This document shows, in pieces, positions 42,125 through 50,982 of a stretch of DNA of 64,000 nucleotides. Each line of letters starts with the position of its first letter. Within the stretch, counting starts at the first letter, position 1. The stretch is from Pelagadaptatus sp034112445. Its GTDB lineage: Bacteria > Pseudomonadota > Gammaproteobacteria > Pseudomonadales > Cellvibrionaceae. A program made the translations under genes and the position numbers. Location: contig JAWUVI010000019.1 in assembly GCA_034112445.1 (NCBI GenBank), positions 1 to 64,000 on the forward strand, given 5' to 3'. The notes under the pieces were generated by a model. It made no database searches. It had not been told where the DNA came from and saw nothing but the letters and a program-made list of their open reading frames with translations.

Positions 42125-43086
42125 TGCAACACCATGCCTCGTCGAAAGAACAACAAGTTCAACAACATCATGGGCCACAATAAATAGTAACCAAAGTCTT
42201 TCCATATAACGTCATTAGACTCCAGCCAACTTTCTTGCCATTCTGACTCAATCCGCTCAAGCAAATTTTGAATATCATCTTGATTCACCGTAATCGGAAC
42301 CTTATGGATATTTAACTCATCAACTTGGCTATCAATATACTGCGTTTCAATAGACGCTGATCCGGCAGACTCTTGCGGCGCAACCCAAAGCAAACTGACA
42401 GAAGGCCACTTTTGAGCGTCAGAAAAATCTTGCTTAAGCTCATTAAAGCTCTGCAAATCCCCTAAGTCTGATGCCACAAATACCACAGAGCCTGGTGCTC
42501 TTTTCTGCTTTAAAATGTGCAGAGCATTTTTTAAGCCTAAATCAGGTCGATTACCTAGTTGCGGCATAATCTGTGGCACTAACTCTTGAAGATAAAACGA
42601 CAACAGGGGAACGTCTTCGGTCAGAGGTAATACGGTATGAGCCGTGCCGGCATAAACCACTATGGCCGTAGCAGAACCGTGCCTGTGCTTGAGTAAGTCG
42701 GCAATTTTAAGCTTGGCTAACTGCAACCGATTCGGTGACACATCTTCTGTCAACATTGACTCAGAAAGAGACAAGATAATAACCAACGGCGCTAAGTCGT
42801 CGGTAAGTGGCGATTCTTGTTTTTGCCACGTAGGTCCGGCAACAGAAAGTACCATCAAAATAAAAATTGTTGTCGCAGTTCGACGCGGCGTTACCCACGA
42901 TGTATTTTCCGTTTTAAGTAACATCGCGTTTAGCAGATCGGGCTCGACGAACTCTTCCCAGTCTGAGGTTAACTCTCTTTGCTTTAAACGCCACATTAAA
43001 AACAGCAATACCGGCACCGATAAAAACCACCATGGTCTAATAAAATGGAATTGTGAAGCGGCCTGTAAAAAATCAGCGCTGGTCAT
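42118..43086 (-). CDS. Second VWA-domain membrane protein of the Bat operon, MIDAS altered
   Basis: 322 residues with N-terminal membrane helices (about 19-33 and 72-86), a von Willebrand A domain (about 95-280) and a C-terminal helix (about 298-315). The metal-binding MIDAS motif DxSxS reads SLSES at 106-110: the first Asp is Ser (TCT). The family hallmark after it, MLTEDVSPNRLQLAKLKI, is intact, and ASDLGD supplies a later acid. The protein likely keeps its fold but may bind metal weakly. It overlaps batA by 4 bases. Confidence 0.85.
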   Translation of the reverse strand: MTSADFLQAASQFHFIRPWWFLSVPVLLFLMWRLKQRELTSDWEEFVEPDLLNAMLLKTENTSWVTPRRTATTIFILMVLSVAGPTWQKQESPLTDDLAPLVIILSLSESMLTEDVSPNRLQLAKLKIADLLKHRHGSATAIVVYAGTAHTVLPLTEDVPLLSFYLQELVPQIMPQLGNRPDLGLKNALHILKQKRAPGSVVFVASDLGDLQSFNELKQDFSDAQKWPSVSLLWVAPQESAGSASIETQYIDSQVDELNIHKVPITVNQDDIQNLLERIESEWQESWLESNDVIWKDFGYYLLWPMMLLNLLFFRRGMVLQW

Positions 43087-44084
43087 GGCATAACTCGCTG
43101 ACGTCGCATACTTTTTATGGCCATACGCAATTGAACAACCAGTTGCAAAATAAAGGCCACACCTAAAAACCAGTGGAACAACGATCGTTTAGGACGATAA
43201 GTAGTAACCTCTACCGAAACGGCTTCCAATTTATCTAACGCTGAATACACCCTAGTCAATTCATCCGCTGATTCAGCCCTAAAGAAGACGCCACCGGTAA
43301 TCGCACTGATCAACTCAAGAGTGCCTATGTCTAATTCTTGCTCACCGGTCGCTGCAGGGTCACCAACAACAATAGTATGAATTGTAATACCTTCTTCTAA
43401 GGCAACTTTAGCGGCTTCTAGAGGGGGAACTAAGCTGCCTGAATCATTACCATCGGTCAGTAAAATTAAGACCTTCTTTTTAGTCATGCTGCTGGAAAAA
43501 TGTTTTACCGCCAAACCTATAGCATCGCCTAACATTGTCTTCGGCCCAGCCATACGAATTTGTGCTTCTGATAGCAGCTGCTCAAACAATACATAATCTA
43601 AGGTGAACGGAATTTGTAAGTAGGGAGCAGAGCCAAACACAATCAAACCTACTCGATCATTATCGCGCTGACTCACAAATTCCTTAATGACCGTTTTAAC
43701 GCCAGCAAGTCGATCGATGGGTTTGCTGGGGTTAAAACGGTCATTAAAAACAAAATCTTTGGTTTCCATTGAGCCCGACAAATCAACGGCAAACATTAAA
43801 TCCCTTGCCGGTTGGGTTTGGACTATTGGCTCACCGAGCCATTGTGGTGCAGCGCCACCCATTACCAAGCATAACCAGCCAATAACAACGCCCAACTTTT
43901 GCAATAAATTACGCCGTAGAACCAACGCATTACGTCGTGATCGTTTACCCGTTATTTCCACCAGACGCCTAAAAATCGGCGCTCTTAATGCGTCTCTTTG
44001 GGTCGCGTATGCTTTAAGAAGCCAGCCAACCAAAAGCGGTAACGGCAGCAAAAAAAACACCCATACTTGATCAAAAACAATCAT
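43083..44084 (-). CDS. batA: VWA-domain membrane protein BatA-like, intact MIDAS
   Basis: 333 residues with two N-terminal membrane segments (about 5-22 and 62-80), a VWA domain with the full MIDAS motif DLSGS (in FAVDLSGSMETKD), GLIVFGSAPYLQIP and LLTDGND, and a C-terminal helix (about 308-325). The start at 44084 has GAGGG 6 bases upstream and lies in the last of four tandem copies of a 21-22 bp unit. A 22-codon mini-ORF overlaps this ATG. Confidence 0.88.
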   Translation of the reverse strand: MIVFDQVWVFFLLPLPLLVGWLLKAYATQRDALRAPIFRRLVEITGKRSRRNALVLRRNLLQKLGVVIGWLCLVMGGAAPQWLGEPIVQTQPARDLMFAVDLSGSMETKDFVFNDRFNPSKPIDRLAGVKTVIKEFVSQRDNDRVGLIVFGSAPYLQIPFTLDYVLFEQLLSEAQIRMAGPKTMLGDAIGLAVKHFSSSMTKKKVLILLTDGNDSGSLVPPLEAAKVALEEGITIHTIVVGDPAATGEQELDIGTLELISAITGGVFFRAESADELTRVYSALDKLEAVSVEVTTYRPKRSLFHWFLGVAFILQLVVQLRMAIKSMRRQRVMP

Positions 44085-44165
44085 GTTTTACCCTCAAAAC
44101 AATCATGTTTTATCCTCAAAGCAATCATGTTTACCTTTAAGAGAATCATGCTTCACGCTCAGGGT
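44079..44165 (-). repeat. Four tandem 21-22 bp units carrying start codons, between DUF4381 and batA
   Basis: Units lie at 44079-44100, 44101-44122, 44123-44143 and 44144-44165. On the coding strand each has an A/G-rich Shine-Dalgarno (GAGGGT, GAGGAT, AAAGGT, and a weaker one), TAAA(A)C, then ATGATT. The ATGs are at 44149, 44128, 44106 and 44084; only 44084 is in frame with batA. The most upstream ATG overlaps the DUF4381 stop as ATGA, presumably the ancestral junction. Confidence 0.92.
44081..44149 (-). CDS. 22-codon mini-ORF linking DUF4381 and batA by two ATGA overlaps
   Basis: Translation from the ATG at 44149 runs MILLKVNMIALRIKHDCFEG then KT and stops at TGA (44083-44081). Its start overlaps the DUF4381 stop (ATGA) and its stop overlaps the batA start (ATGA). 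A second in-frame ATG at 44128 has AAAGG upstream. The peptide is probably not functional; ribosomes finishing it could restart on batA. It arose from the tandem duplication and may be chance, but both junctions are exact. Confidence 0.4.
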   Translation of the reverse strand: MILLKVNMIALRIKHDCFEGKT

Positions 44166-44715
44166 CGTTATGATTCACTAGCCAATAAGTTACCCATGAA
44201 AAATACTTATTTGCCTCATCCACGGAAATATTTTTTAGCGACTCATCAGACAAATACGCCAGTTGTGTCACACCCAAAATTTCGTCGTTAGTCGCACAGG
44301 GATCAGCAAGACTGGAAGCCAAAAAAACATTCCAATCATTTCCAACCAAAGCAACTATAACTTCACGAGGCCAAACGCTCAAAGCTGAACGACGAATGAT
44401 TTCTGGAAGCTCGCGCAAAGCCAAATAATCTCCTCCTAAAAAACGCTCCTGCAATCGCTCTGTCATTTTTTTTGCGGCACGCCTGTAACTGTTTATTTTC
44501 CATCGGCAATAAACTCCCCAAATATTCCACGCTGAATATAACGAGGCCATCACAATCAATAAAAACCAAAATGGCGCGCTGGGTATTAATGAAATAGAGT
44601 CAGGCATGACCACTTCATGGATATGCTCAAGCCAAGTATTGCCAAAATCCTGCTTAGGTCGCAAAAAAATCGTGGGAGTATCAAGAGCGATAAACTTGGT
44701 CTGATTGCCAAGCAT
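44146..44715 (-). CDS. DUF4381 membrane protein of the Bat operon
   Basis: 189 residues from the ATG at 44715, which has GGAGGG 7 bases upstream and comes 1 base after the DUF58 stop; a GTG 15 bases earlier is less likely. The protein has one membrane helix (about 45-65, APFWFLLIVMASLYSAWNIWG) and a cytoplasmic helical domain with YLALRELPEIIRRSALSVWPREVI and GNDWNVFLAS, matching DUF4381. It stands between DUF58 and VWA genes in many Bat operons. Confidence 0.88.
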   Translation of the reverse strand: MLGNQTKFIALDTPTIFLRPKQDFGNTWLEHIHEVVMPDSISLIPSAPFWFLLIVMASLYSAWNIWGVYCRWKINSYRRAAKKMTERLQERFLGGDYLALRELPEIIRRSALSVWPREVIVALVGNDWNVFLASSLADPCATNDEILGVTQLAYLSDESLKNISVDEANKYFSWVTYWLVNHNDPEREA

Positions 44716-44716
44716 A

Positions 44717-45649
44717 TTATCGCCCTCCACTCATCATGGACAGAAGTTGTTTATCAACCGGAAGGTCAGTGGATATGGATAAAAGCGGCATATCATGCTG
44801 ACGTAATAGTCGCCGAATGAAATCGAGTTTTTTTTCAAAAAACAACTCATACTCGCCACGCAATCCGCTATCCGATGTGTTTATTTCAACTTGGTTTTTT
44901 CCATCACTAACCGCAAAACTCCCATATTCTGGTAATTTTTTTTCTAGCGGGTCGTAGACGAAATTCAACACAACGTTATTGTGCATGGCCAGCTGTGAAA
45001 TCAAATCAGCCGTCATCTCATCGGCGCCATTCATATCACTAATTAAATAAATTAGCGCATCGTGACCCACTATGTTTCTAGCTCGACGCAACATGATGTT
45101 TAATTGATTTGGGTTATCCGTAACTGCGTGGCTAAGACTTTCATTGTATTCACACAAAAAATGTAGATATTGAAAAATTTGCGCCTGACTTCGCCTAGGT
45201 TTTAATTCAGTGCATTTTTCATCATTAAAAATAAGAGCGCCGACACGATCACCTCGGTGCAAAGTATGCCAGCCAATGAGAGCAGCCAACTCGACGGCCA
45301 CAACTGACTTCATGGCTCTGGCAGAACCAAAAAACATAGACAAACGTTGGTCGACAAGAACAAAAACAGGGCGTTCACGTTCTTCGACATAAACTCTGAC
45401 ATGAGGTTTTTTTGTGCGGTTGGTGATCTTCCAATCCATCTGCCGAATATCATCACCCACCTGATAGTGACGCAACTCTTCGAAATCCATGCCCCGCCCA
45501 CGAACAGAAGAACGGTGCCTGCCTACCAACAAATTATTGACCAGCTGCCTAGATCCAAAAGGAATATTTTTAGCGACATATTGCAATCTAATCAGTGCTT
45601 GTAGATCAGCAGTAATTCGATGATCACCTTTAGTGATTTTTTTGTTCAA
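44717..45649 (-). CDS. DUF58 (VWA-like) protein of the MoxR/Bat operon
   Basis: 310 residues with the DUF58 core: SVRGRGMDFEELRHYQVGDDIRQMDWKIT (about 47-75), RTKKPHVRVYVEERERPVFVLVD, and a VWA-like fold after it. These proteins are partners of MoxR ATPases. The start appears to be TTG at 45649, 1 base after the moxR stop; no ATG occurs before the conserved segment HRITADLQALIRLQ. Confidence 0.9.
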   Translation of the reverse strand: MNKKITKGDHRITADLQALIRLQYVAKNIPFGSRQLVNNLLVGRHRSSVRGRGMDFEELRHYQVGDDIRQMDWKITNRTKKPHVRVYVEERERPVFVLVDQRLSMFFGSARAMKSVVAVELAALIGWHTLHRGDRVGALIFNDEKCTELKPRRSQAQIFQYLHFLCEYNESLSHAVTDNPNQLNIMLRRARNIVGHDALIYLISDMNGADEMTADLISQLAMHNNVVLNFVYDPLEKKLPEYGSFAVSDGKNQVEINTSDSGLRGEYELFFEKKLDFIRRLLRQHDMPLLSISTDLPVDKQLLSMMSGGR

Positions 45650-45650
45650 C

Positions 45651-46616
45651 TTACACTACCGCGACTAACTGCTTAATTTTTTCTACTATATCTCGCGTTG
45701 TTTTTCCTTCAGCTTGAGCCTCATAACTGATGATAATGCGGTGTGATAAAACCGACTCTAGAACTCCGCGAACATCCTCTGGGACAACATTGTCGCGGCC
45801 AGCCAACCATGCCTTTGCCCGAACACAGCGGTCAAGGGAGATACTGGCTCGAGGGCTGGATCCTACCGATATCCAACTGGCCAATTCAGCATCGTATCGA
45901 CCAGGATCACGAGTAGCCATAACAAGAGCAACGATATAGCGTTCTATAGCTTCAGAAACAAATATATTGTGAATCTCTGCTTGGGCAGTAAACACAACAT
46001 CTTGCTCAATAACCTCCAGCTCAATATCTTGTTTTATTTCCTCGCTGCGAACCAATCGGATAATACTGATCTCATCTTCATCCGTTGGATAATCTAAATT
46101 CACCTTCATTAAGAAGCGATCCATCTGTGCTTCTGGCAAAGGGTAAGTCCCTTCTTGCTCAATAGGATTTTGGGTTGCCAGCACCATAAACAAATCGGGT
46201 AGTTTATAGGTTTTTCCTGCAACGGTTACGTGCTTTTCTTCCATTGCTTCTAGCAACGCCGACTGAACCTTGGCCGGCGCGCGATTGATTTCGTCAGCCA
46301 AGATCAAATTATTAAACAAAGGCCCAGGCTGAAAAACTAATTTTTCTTCGTGGCCTTCCGCATGGTAAACCTCTGTTCCAGTTACATCAGAAGGCAGTAA
46401 ATCAGGAGTGAATTGAATTCGACCTAAAGTAACATTCATGACATTCGCCATGGTTTTAATAGATCTCGTTTTAGCCGTGCCAGGCAATCCTTCTAAAAGA
46501 ACATTACCGCCACACAATAAGGCCACGATTAAACTTTCAACCACATGCTGCTGTCCAAGAACCGATTGGTTCATAGCCTTCTGTAAATTCAAGATTGCTT
46601 GTCGTGCATCACTCAT
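45651..46616 (-). CDS. moxR: MoxR-family AAA+ ATPase
   Basis: 321 residues with Walker A GLPGTAKT (43-50), Walker B LILADEINRAPAK, ATQNPIEQEGTYPLPEAQMDRF (sensor 1 and arginine finger) and a C-terminal lid. MoxR ATPases act as chaperones for VWA-domain partners, here encoded just downstream. Its ATG overlaps the RND pump stop as ATGA, so it is translationally coupled to the efflux pump. Confidence 0.95.
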   Translation of the reverse strand: MSDARQAILNLQKAMNQSVLGQQHVVESLIVALLCGGNVLLEGLPGTAKTRSIKTMANVMNVTLGRIQFTPDLLPSDVTGTEVYHAEGHEEKLVFQPGPLFNNLILADEINRAPAKVQSALLEAMEEKHVTVAGKTYKLPDLFMVLATQNPIEQEGTYPLPEAQMDRFLMKVNLDYPTDEDEISIIRLVRSEEIKQDIELEVIEQDVVFTAQAEIHNIFVSEAIERYIVALVMATRDPGRYDAELASWISVGSSPRASISLDRCVRAKAWLAGRDNVVPEDVRGVLESVLSHRIIISYEAQAEGKTTRDIVEKIKQLVAVV

Positions 46617-49600
46617 GCTGTAACCATGCCTTTGTTAACTCTAAAAATAATACTGTAAAGAACCGGAACCACTATCAGCGTTAAGATACTGGCAAAAGTT
46701 AAACCCGCCATAATAGTGACGGCCATGCCAATAAAAAAGTCATCCATTAACAGTGGCAACATACCTAAAACAGTGGTTCCTGCGGCCATCATTACCGGGC
46801 GGCAGCGAGACAGAGATGCCATAATCATGCCTTCCCAAGGGTCGCCATCGCCTTCTAGCTCTAAATTTATTTGGTCAATTAAAACAATGGCGTTTTTGAT
46901 CAGCATCCCCGTCAAACTTAAAAACCCCAGCAAAGGCATAAAGCCAAATGGTTCATTTGTAATCAGCAAGCCGGCCGAAACACCAATGACAGCCAAAGGC
47001 ACCGTTAACCAAATAATCAGCGGGTGACGCAAACTGCTAAACAGAAGAATCGTTACCAACACCATCATTAAGAACATTTTCGGCAACCCGCTACCTAATG
47101 CCGCTTGCGCATTTGCCGAGGATTCATATTCCCCACCCCAAACCATTTCGTAACCTAGAGGCAGCTCGATGGCGTTAATATCATCTATAACGGTCATCAA
47201 CATTTCACTCGCCAATTGGTTCGGTTTGGGTTCGCCGCCAACGGTTAGCGTACGCTTACGATCTAGGCGGTGAATCTGAGCATCATCCCAGCCTGTCTCA
47301 AAGCCAGACACCACTTGCTGCATTTGAATAAACGACTGTACGGAAGGGCTCCATATTTGGATATTGCCTATTTGAGCAACGTCTTTACGTTCGCGCTCGG
47401 GCGCTCGCGAATAGATAGGAATTAATTCGTCACTCTCACGATACAAACCCACTCGCGTTCCAGTGAAGTTCGTCTCTAACGCTTCGTTAAGATCCGCTCG
47501 ATCAATCCCGGCAAATTGCGCTTGGTTTTCAGAGTATATCGGTCTAACCACTTTAACTCGTTCACGCCAATCATCTCGAATAGAGTCTGCGCCAGATTTA
47601 TTCAAAATCTGTTTTACTTGCTCGGACAACCCTCTTAGCACAACAGGGTCTTCACCTGAAAAACGAACCTCGATAGACGATTTTGGACTTGGCCCCAAAT
47701 TAAAACGCTGTAACTTCGGCAGCGCATCGGGGAATTCATCATTAATATAGCGCTCAGCTTTATCCATCAATGCTGAAATATCATGATGATCATTCACGCT
47801 CACCATTAGCAAGCCATAACTGGAGTTATCCTTTTCAACAGAATACGTCAGTAAAAACCTAGGTGCTCCTGCCCCAATAAAAGAAGTAATCCCCGTGACT
47901 TTTTCGTCTTGCAACAAAAACTGTTCTACCTGCTGCATGTCAGCCGAAGTTTGCCGAATATCTGACCCCTCTGGCAACCAGTAGTGAATCATGAATTTTG
48001 GCATAGTTGATTTTGGAAAAAAGGAGCCTTTTAATTGAGAAAAACCAATGAGAGCCAAAACCAAAAGTACGCCCATAACAGCCATTGTTAACCAGCGCTT
48101 TTGTAAACTAGCTTCTAATATTTTACGATAAAACTTAAAGATACCGCTGCCATATGGATCTTTACCACCGTCGTTGTCAGTCACAGCAACGTCACTAACA
48201 CTGGGAATAAACCAATAGCACAGCAAGGGCGTAATGGTAATAGCCGTTATCCAGCTTAAGGTTAAAGAGTACATCATGACTTGAAACAAACTGCGGCAAA
48301 ACTCACCGGTTGAATCCTGTGACGCCCCGATAGCCGCAAAAGCCAAAATGGCGATAACAGTTGCTCCTAATAACGGCCAAATAGTTGTCGCTACTGATTC
48401 GCGGGCGGCCTTCATTCTGTCTTCACCCGCTTGAATCCTAACCATCATTCCCTCGGTAATAACGATGGCATTGTCCACCAGCATACCCAAGGCAATAATC
48501 AATGCCCCTAAAGAAATTCGTTCAAGCGCGACATTATAAAAATCCATTAAAATGAAAGTAGCAACAACCGTAATTAACAGAACCGCCCCAATGATTAAGC
48601 CCGCACGCCGCCCCATAAAAACGAGCAGAACCAGAACTACAATCACCAAGGCCATTACTAGGCTATCTATAAAACTATCTATTGATTTTTTAACCGCCGT
48701 CGGCTGAAAAATAATAGGCTCAACTTCTAAACCTATCGGTGTTTGTGCTTGTAATTGCGCCAACCGCTCACTGACCAACTTTCCAAGATGTAATACATTA
48801 CCGCCACTGGTGGTTGATATCGCCAACGCAATGCCTTCTTCGCCGTTATGGCGCAGAATTTTTCCTGTTGGTGACACGTTTTCTCGAGACACAGTAGCCA
48901 CATTCCGCAGATGCAACAGACTGGCAATACTGTCACCGCCCGCTTTCTCACGTAAAATCATTGCACCAATATCGTCTACTGTTCCAATCCCTGCGGGGGA
49001 ATCAATTCGAACATAATCTCGACCTACTCGAACTTTACCGGCTGACTCCACGGTATTTTGTTGCTGTAACTTTTGATAAACAGCATCTTGGCTCAACCCC
49101 ATAGACAATAATTTCTCTCGAGAAAACTCTACGTAAATGGCCTCTTGTTGCTTACCCCACAATTCAACCTTTGCTACCTGATCAACCAACGATAGCTCTC
49201 TCTGTAAAAACTTAGCGTGCTCATAAATTTCCCTACTGCTAAAACCATCCCCCGTAACCGCATAGACAACCCCAAACACATCCCCAAAGTCATCTTTCAC
49301 TATGGATTCGGATACTCCTGGAGGTAAGTGACGTTGAGCATCACCAACCTTGCTGCGCAATTGTTGCCATACGGCCGGCAAGGTCTTTTTATCGTAGATT
49401 TCCTTCATTTCTACTGTGATGATTGACCGACCAGCTAAAGACACCGAACGAATCTCTTTTACCTGATCCATACGTTGCAATTCGGTCTCTAAGACATCCG
49501 TAACTTCCAGCTCAACCTCACGGGGTGACGCACCAGGATATTCAGTAATGACCAAAGCTTCTTTTATCGTGAACTCAGGATCTTCAAGGCGAGATAATTC

Positions 49601-49690
49601 ATTAAAGCTAACACCACCACCTACCAAAAGTAGCAATGTCATCACCGACGTAATCACTTTATTATTAATAGACAGCTCAGCAATATTCAT
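46613..49690 (-). CDS. RND efflux pump inner-membrane subunit (AcrB-like)
   Basis: 1025 residues with the RND layout: one N-terminal helix, a large periplasmic loop, six helices, a second loop, five more helices. The proton-relay helix 4 reads ALGMLVDNAIVITEG, so the usual Asp-Asp pair of AcrB is Asp-Asn, as in one known branch of the family. LEDPEFTIKEALVITEYPGASP and LTGMLIKNAIVLIDQI are family marks. It follows the membrane fusion protein by 2 bases and overlaps moxR by ATGA. Substrates are unknown. Confidence 0.93.
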   Translation of the reverse strand: MNIAELSINNKVITSVMTLLLLVGGGVSFNELSRLEDPEFTIKEALVITEYPGASPREVELEVTDVLETELQRMDQVKEIRSVSLAGRSIITVEMKEIYDKKTLPAVWQQLRSKVGDAQRHLPPGVSESIVKDDFGDVFGVVYAVTGDGFSSREIYEHAKFLQRELSLVDQVAKVELWGKQQEAIYVEFSREKLLSMGLSQDAVYQKLQQQNTVESAGKVRVGRDYVRIDSPAGIGTVDDIGAMILREKAGGDSIASLLHLRNVATVSRENVSPTGKILRHNGEEGIALAISTTSGGNVLHLGKLVSERLAQLQAQTPIGLEVEPIIFQPTAVKKSIDSFIDSLVMALVIVVLVLLVFMGRRAGLIIGAVLLITVVATFILMDFYNVALERISLGALIIALGMLVDNAIVITEGMMVRIQAGEDRMKAARESVATTIWPLLGATVIAILAFAAIGASQDSTGEFCRSLFQVMMYSLTLSWITAITITPLLCYWFIPSVSDVAVTDNDGGKDPYGSGIFKFYRKILEASLQKRWLTMAVMGVLLVLALIGFSQLKGSFFPKSTMPKFMIHYWLPEGSDIRQTSADMQQVEQFLLQDEKVTGITSFIGAGAPRFLLTYSVEKDNSSYGLLMVSVNDHHDISALMDKAERYINDEFPDALPKLQRFNLGPSPKSSIEVRFSGEDPVVLRGLSEQVKQILNKSGADSIRDDWRERVKVVRPIYSENQAQFAGIDRADLNEALETNFTGTRVGLYRESDELIPIYSRAPERERKDVAQIGNIQIWSPSVQSFIQMQQVVSGFETGWDDAQIHRLDRKRTLTVGGEPKPNQLASEMLMTVIDDINAIELPLGYEMVWGGEYESSANAQAALGSGLPKMFLMMVLVTILLFSSLRHPLIIWLTVPLAVIGVSAGLLITNEPFGFMPLLGFLSLTGMLIKNAIVLIDQINLELEGDGDPWEGMIMASLSRCRPVMMAAGTTVLGMLPLLMDDFFIGMAVTIMAGLTFASILTLIVVPVLYSIIFRVNKGMVTA

Positions 49691-49692
49691 GC

Positions 49693-50787
49693 TTAAACTC
49701 CACGACTATCAGTGATTAACCGTACAACGTCACCTTCCGACAAATAATTAACCCCAGCCGTAACGACCTGCATACCAACGTCGACCCCAGAAATGATTTC
49801 TATTTTATCGGCTCTTAATGCACCAATAATAACCTCTTGCCTATGTACCTGAAGGGTCTCAAGGTCTATCACCCAGACAAATTGAGCATCACCACCGGAT
49901 TGATCGGCAAATACCGATGTGGACGGCAACATTAAAGTGCTGTCTTCAGTTTTAACGGGAAGAACGAGCTCAACCGCAACACTCATACCCGGATAAATGG
50001 ATAACGACTCTGGGTAATCCATCTCCCAAACCAATGTGAACAATTGTGTTATCGGGTCAGCTTCCCCTTCAAATTCTTTTATGCTCAATTCGAATTGCTT
50101 ATCTCGCACGCCCTCAAAACTCGCAAACGCCTCTACTTCATCCAGTTGATTTGCAGTAAGATTTTTGGGGATGGCGTTTTCAGGGACATGAACAACAACC
50201 TCCAAACTTGAAATATTCTGCAAACTGACAATCGGCTGTTTTGCTTGAACATCTTGAAAATTGGTTACGTAACGGGTGGTCACCAACCCTGCAAAGGGCG
50301 CTTTTAATTGTGTATCCTCAAGAGCTTTTGCTGACTTCTCTACTTTTGTTTCGGCGATATCGCGCTGGGCGCGTTTATTATCGAAATCAGACTTGGAGAC
50401 CAAATTCTTTGCCACCAGCTCTTTAGCACGCAGAAAATCTGACTGAGCTCGATTGTATTCGGCTCTTGCCGCTTTAACATTACTATCGTAATCACGGCTA
50501 TCCAAGCGCGCTAAAACTGTGTTTTTAATCACTCTCTGACCAGAAAGAACATCCATGTGCGTCATCCGACCCGAGACCTGAAAGGCTAGATCTACTTTGT
50601 CGGCCGCTCGTACTTTACCCGGCAGGTTACGTACGACCCCAGCATGATGAGCTTCAACCAAAATGCTTTTCACTGGACGAATGACTTTTTCTTCTATTGG
50701 CGGCTCACTGCAGCCCATCAAAAACGCCAACAGTATAAAAGGTGTGGATTTAATAAAAATTGAAGATGGGCAGTGATAAATCGACAT
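49693..50787 (-). CDS. Periplasmic membrane fusion protein (HlyD/AcrA family lipoprotein)
   Basis: 364 residues. A lipobox LMGC (about 23-26) indicates a lipid-anchored protein. The barrel-sandwich/lipoyl halves (VDLAFQVSGRMTHMDVLSGQRV; TQLKAPFAGLVTTRYV) flank a coiled-coil hairpin (about 100-150, RAEYNRAQSDFLRAKELVAKN). It joins the RND pump to an outer-membrane channel. First gene of the leftward operon, divergent from tolC with a 195-base gap. Confidence 0.92.
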   Translation of the reverse strand: MSIYHCPSSIFIKSTPFILLAFLMGCSEPPIEEKVIRPVKSILVEAHHAGVVRNLPGKVRAADKVDLAFQVSGRMTHMDVLSGQRVIKNTVLARLDSRDYDSNVKAARAEYNRAQSDFLRAKELVAKNLVSKSDFDNKRAQRDIAETKVEKSAKALEDTQLKAPFAGLVTTRYVTNFQDVQAKQPIVSLQNISSLEVVVHVPENAIPKNLTANQLDEVEAFASFEGVRDKQFELSIKEFEGEADPITQLFTLVWEMDYPESLSIYPGMSVAVELVLPVKTEDSTLMLPSTSVFADQSGGDAQFVWVIDLETLQVHRQEVIIGALRADKIEIISGVDVGMQVVTAGVNYLSEGDVVRLITDSRGV

Positions 50788-50900
50788 TGGTGGGATTTTC
50801 CTTTCAGCAATAGAATATTCATATCATATTAGCCGATAACACAATCGCAGAACTGAATTTCAATAAAGAAACGTAAAATACTGTGATTAAAAGTCATATT

Positions 50901-50922
50901 GGGGCGACTTCAGTCGCTGCCC
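50901..50922. promoter_or_regulatory. Inverted repeat in the divergent efflux/tolC promoter region
   Basis: GGG-GCGACT/AGTCGC-TG-CCC forms a near-palindrome of 22 bases, roughly midway between the divergent membrane fusion and tolC genes. It is a candidate operator for a regulator of both sides of the pump. No regulator gene is adjacent. Confidence 0.45.
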
Positions 50923-50982
50923 TGTAATCAAGGAGCTATACTTGTGTGCTTATTTTGCTCAATGATCTAAAAAGGACACCTC

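Noticed and set aside
42125..42205. A 27-codon upstream extension of the TPR protein.
   Set aside because: It would lie entirely inside the preceding VWA gene; the ATG at 42124 forms a tight stop-start overlap.
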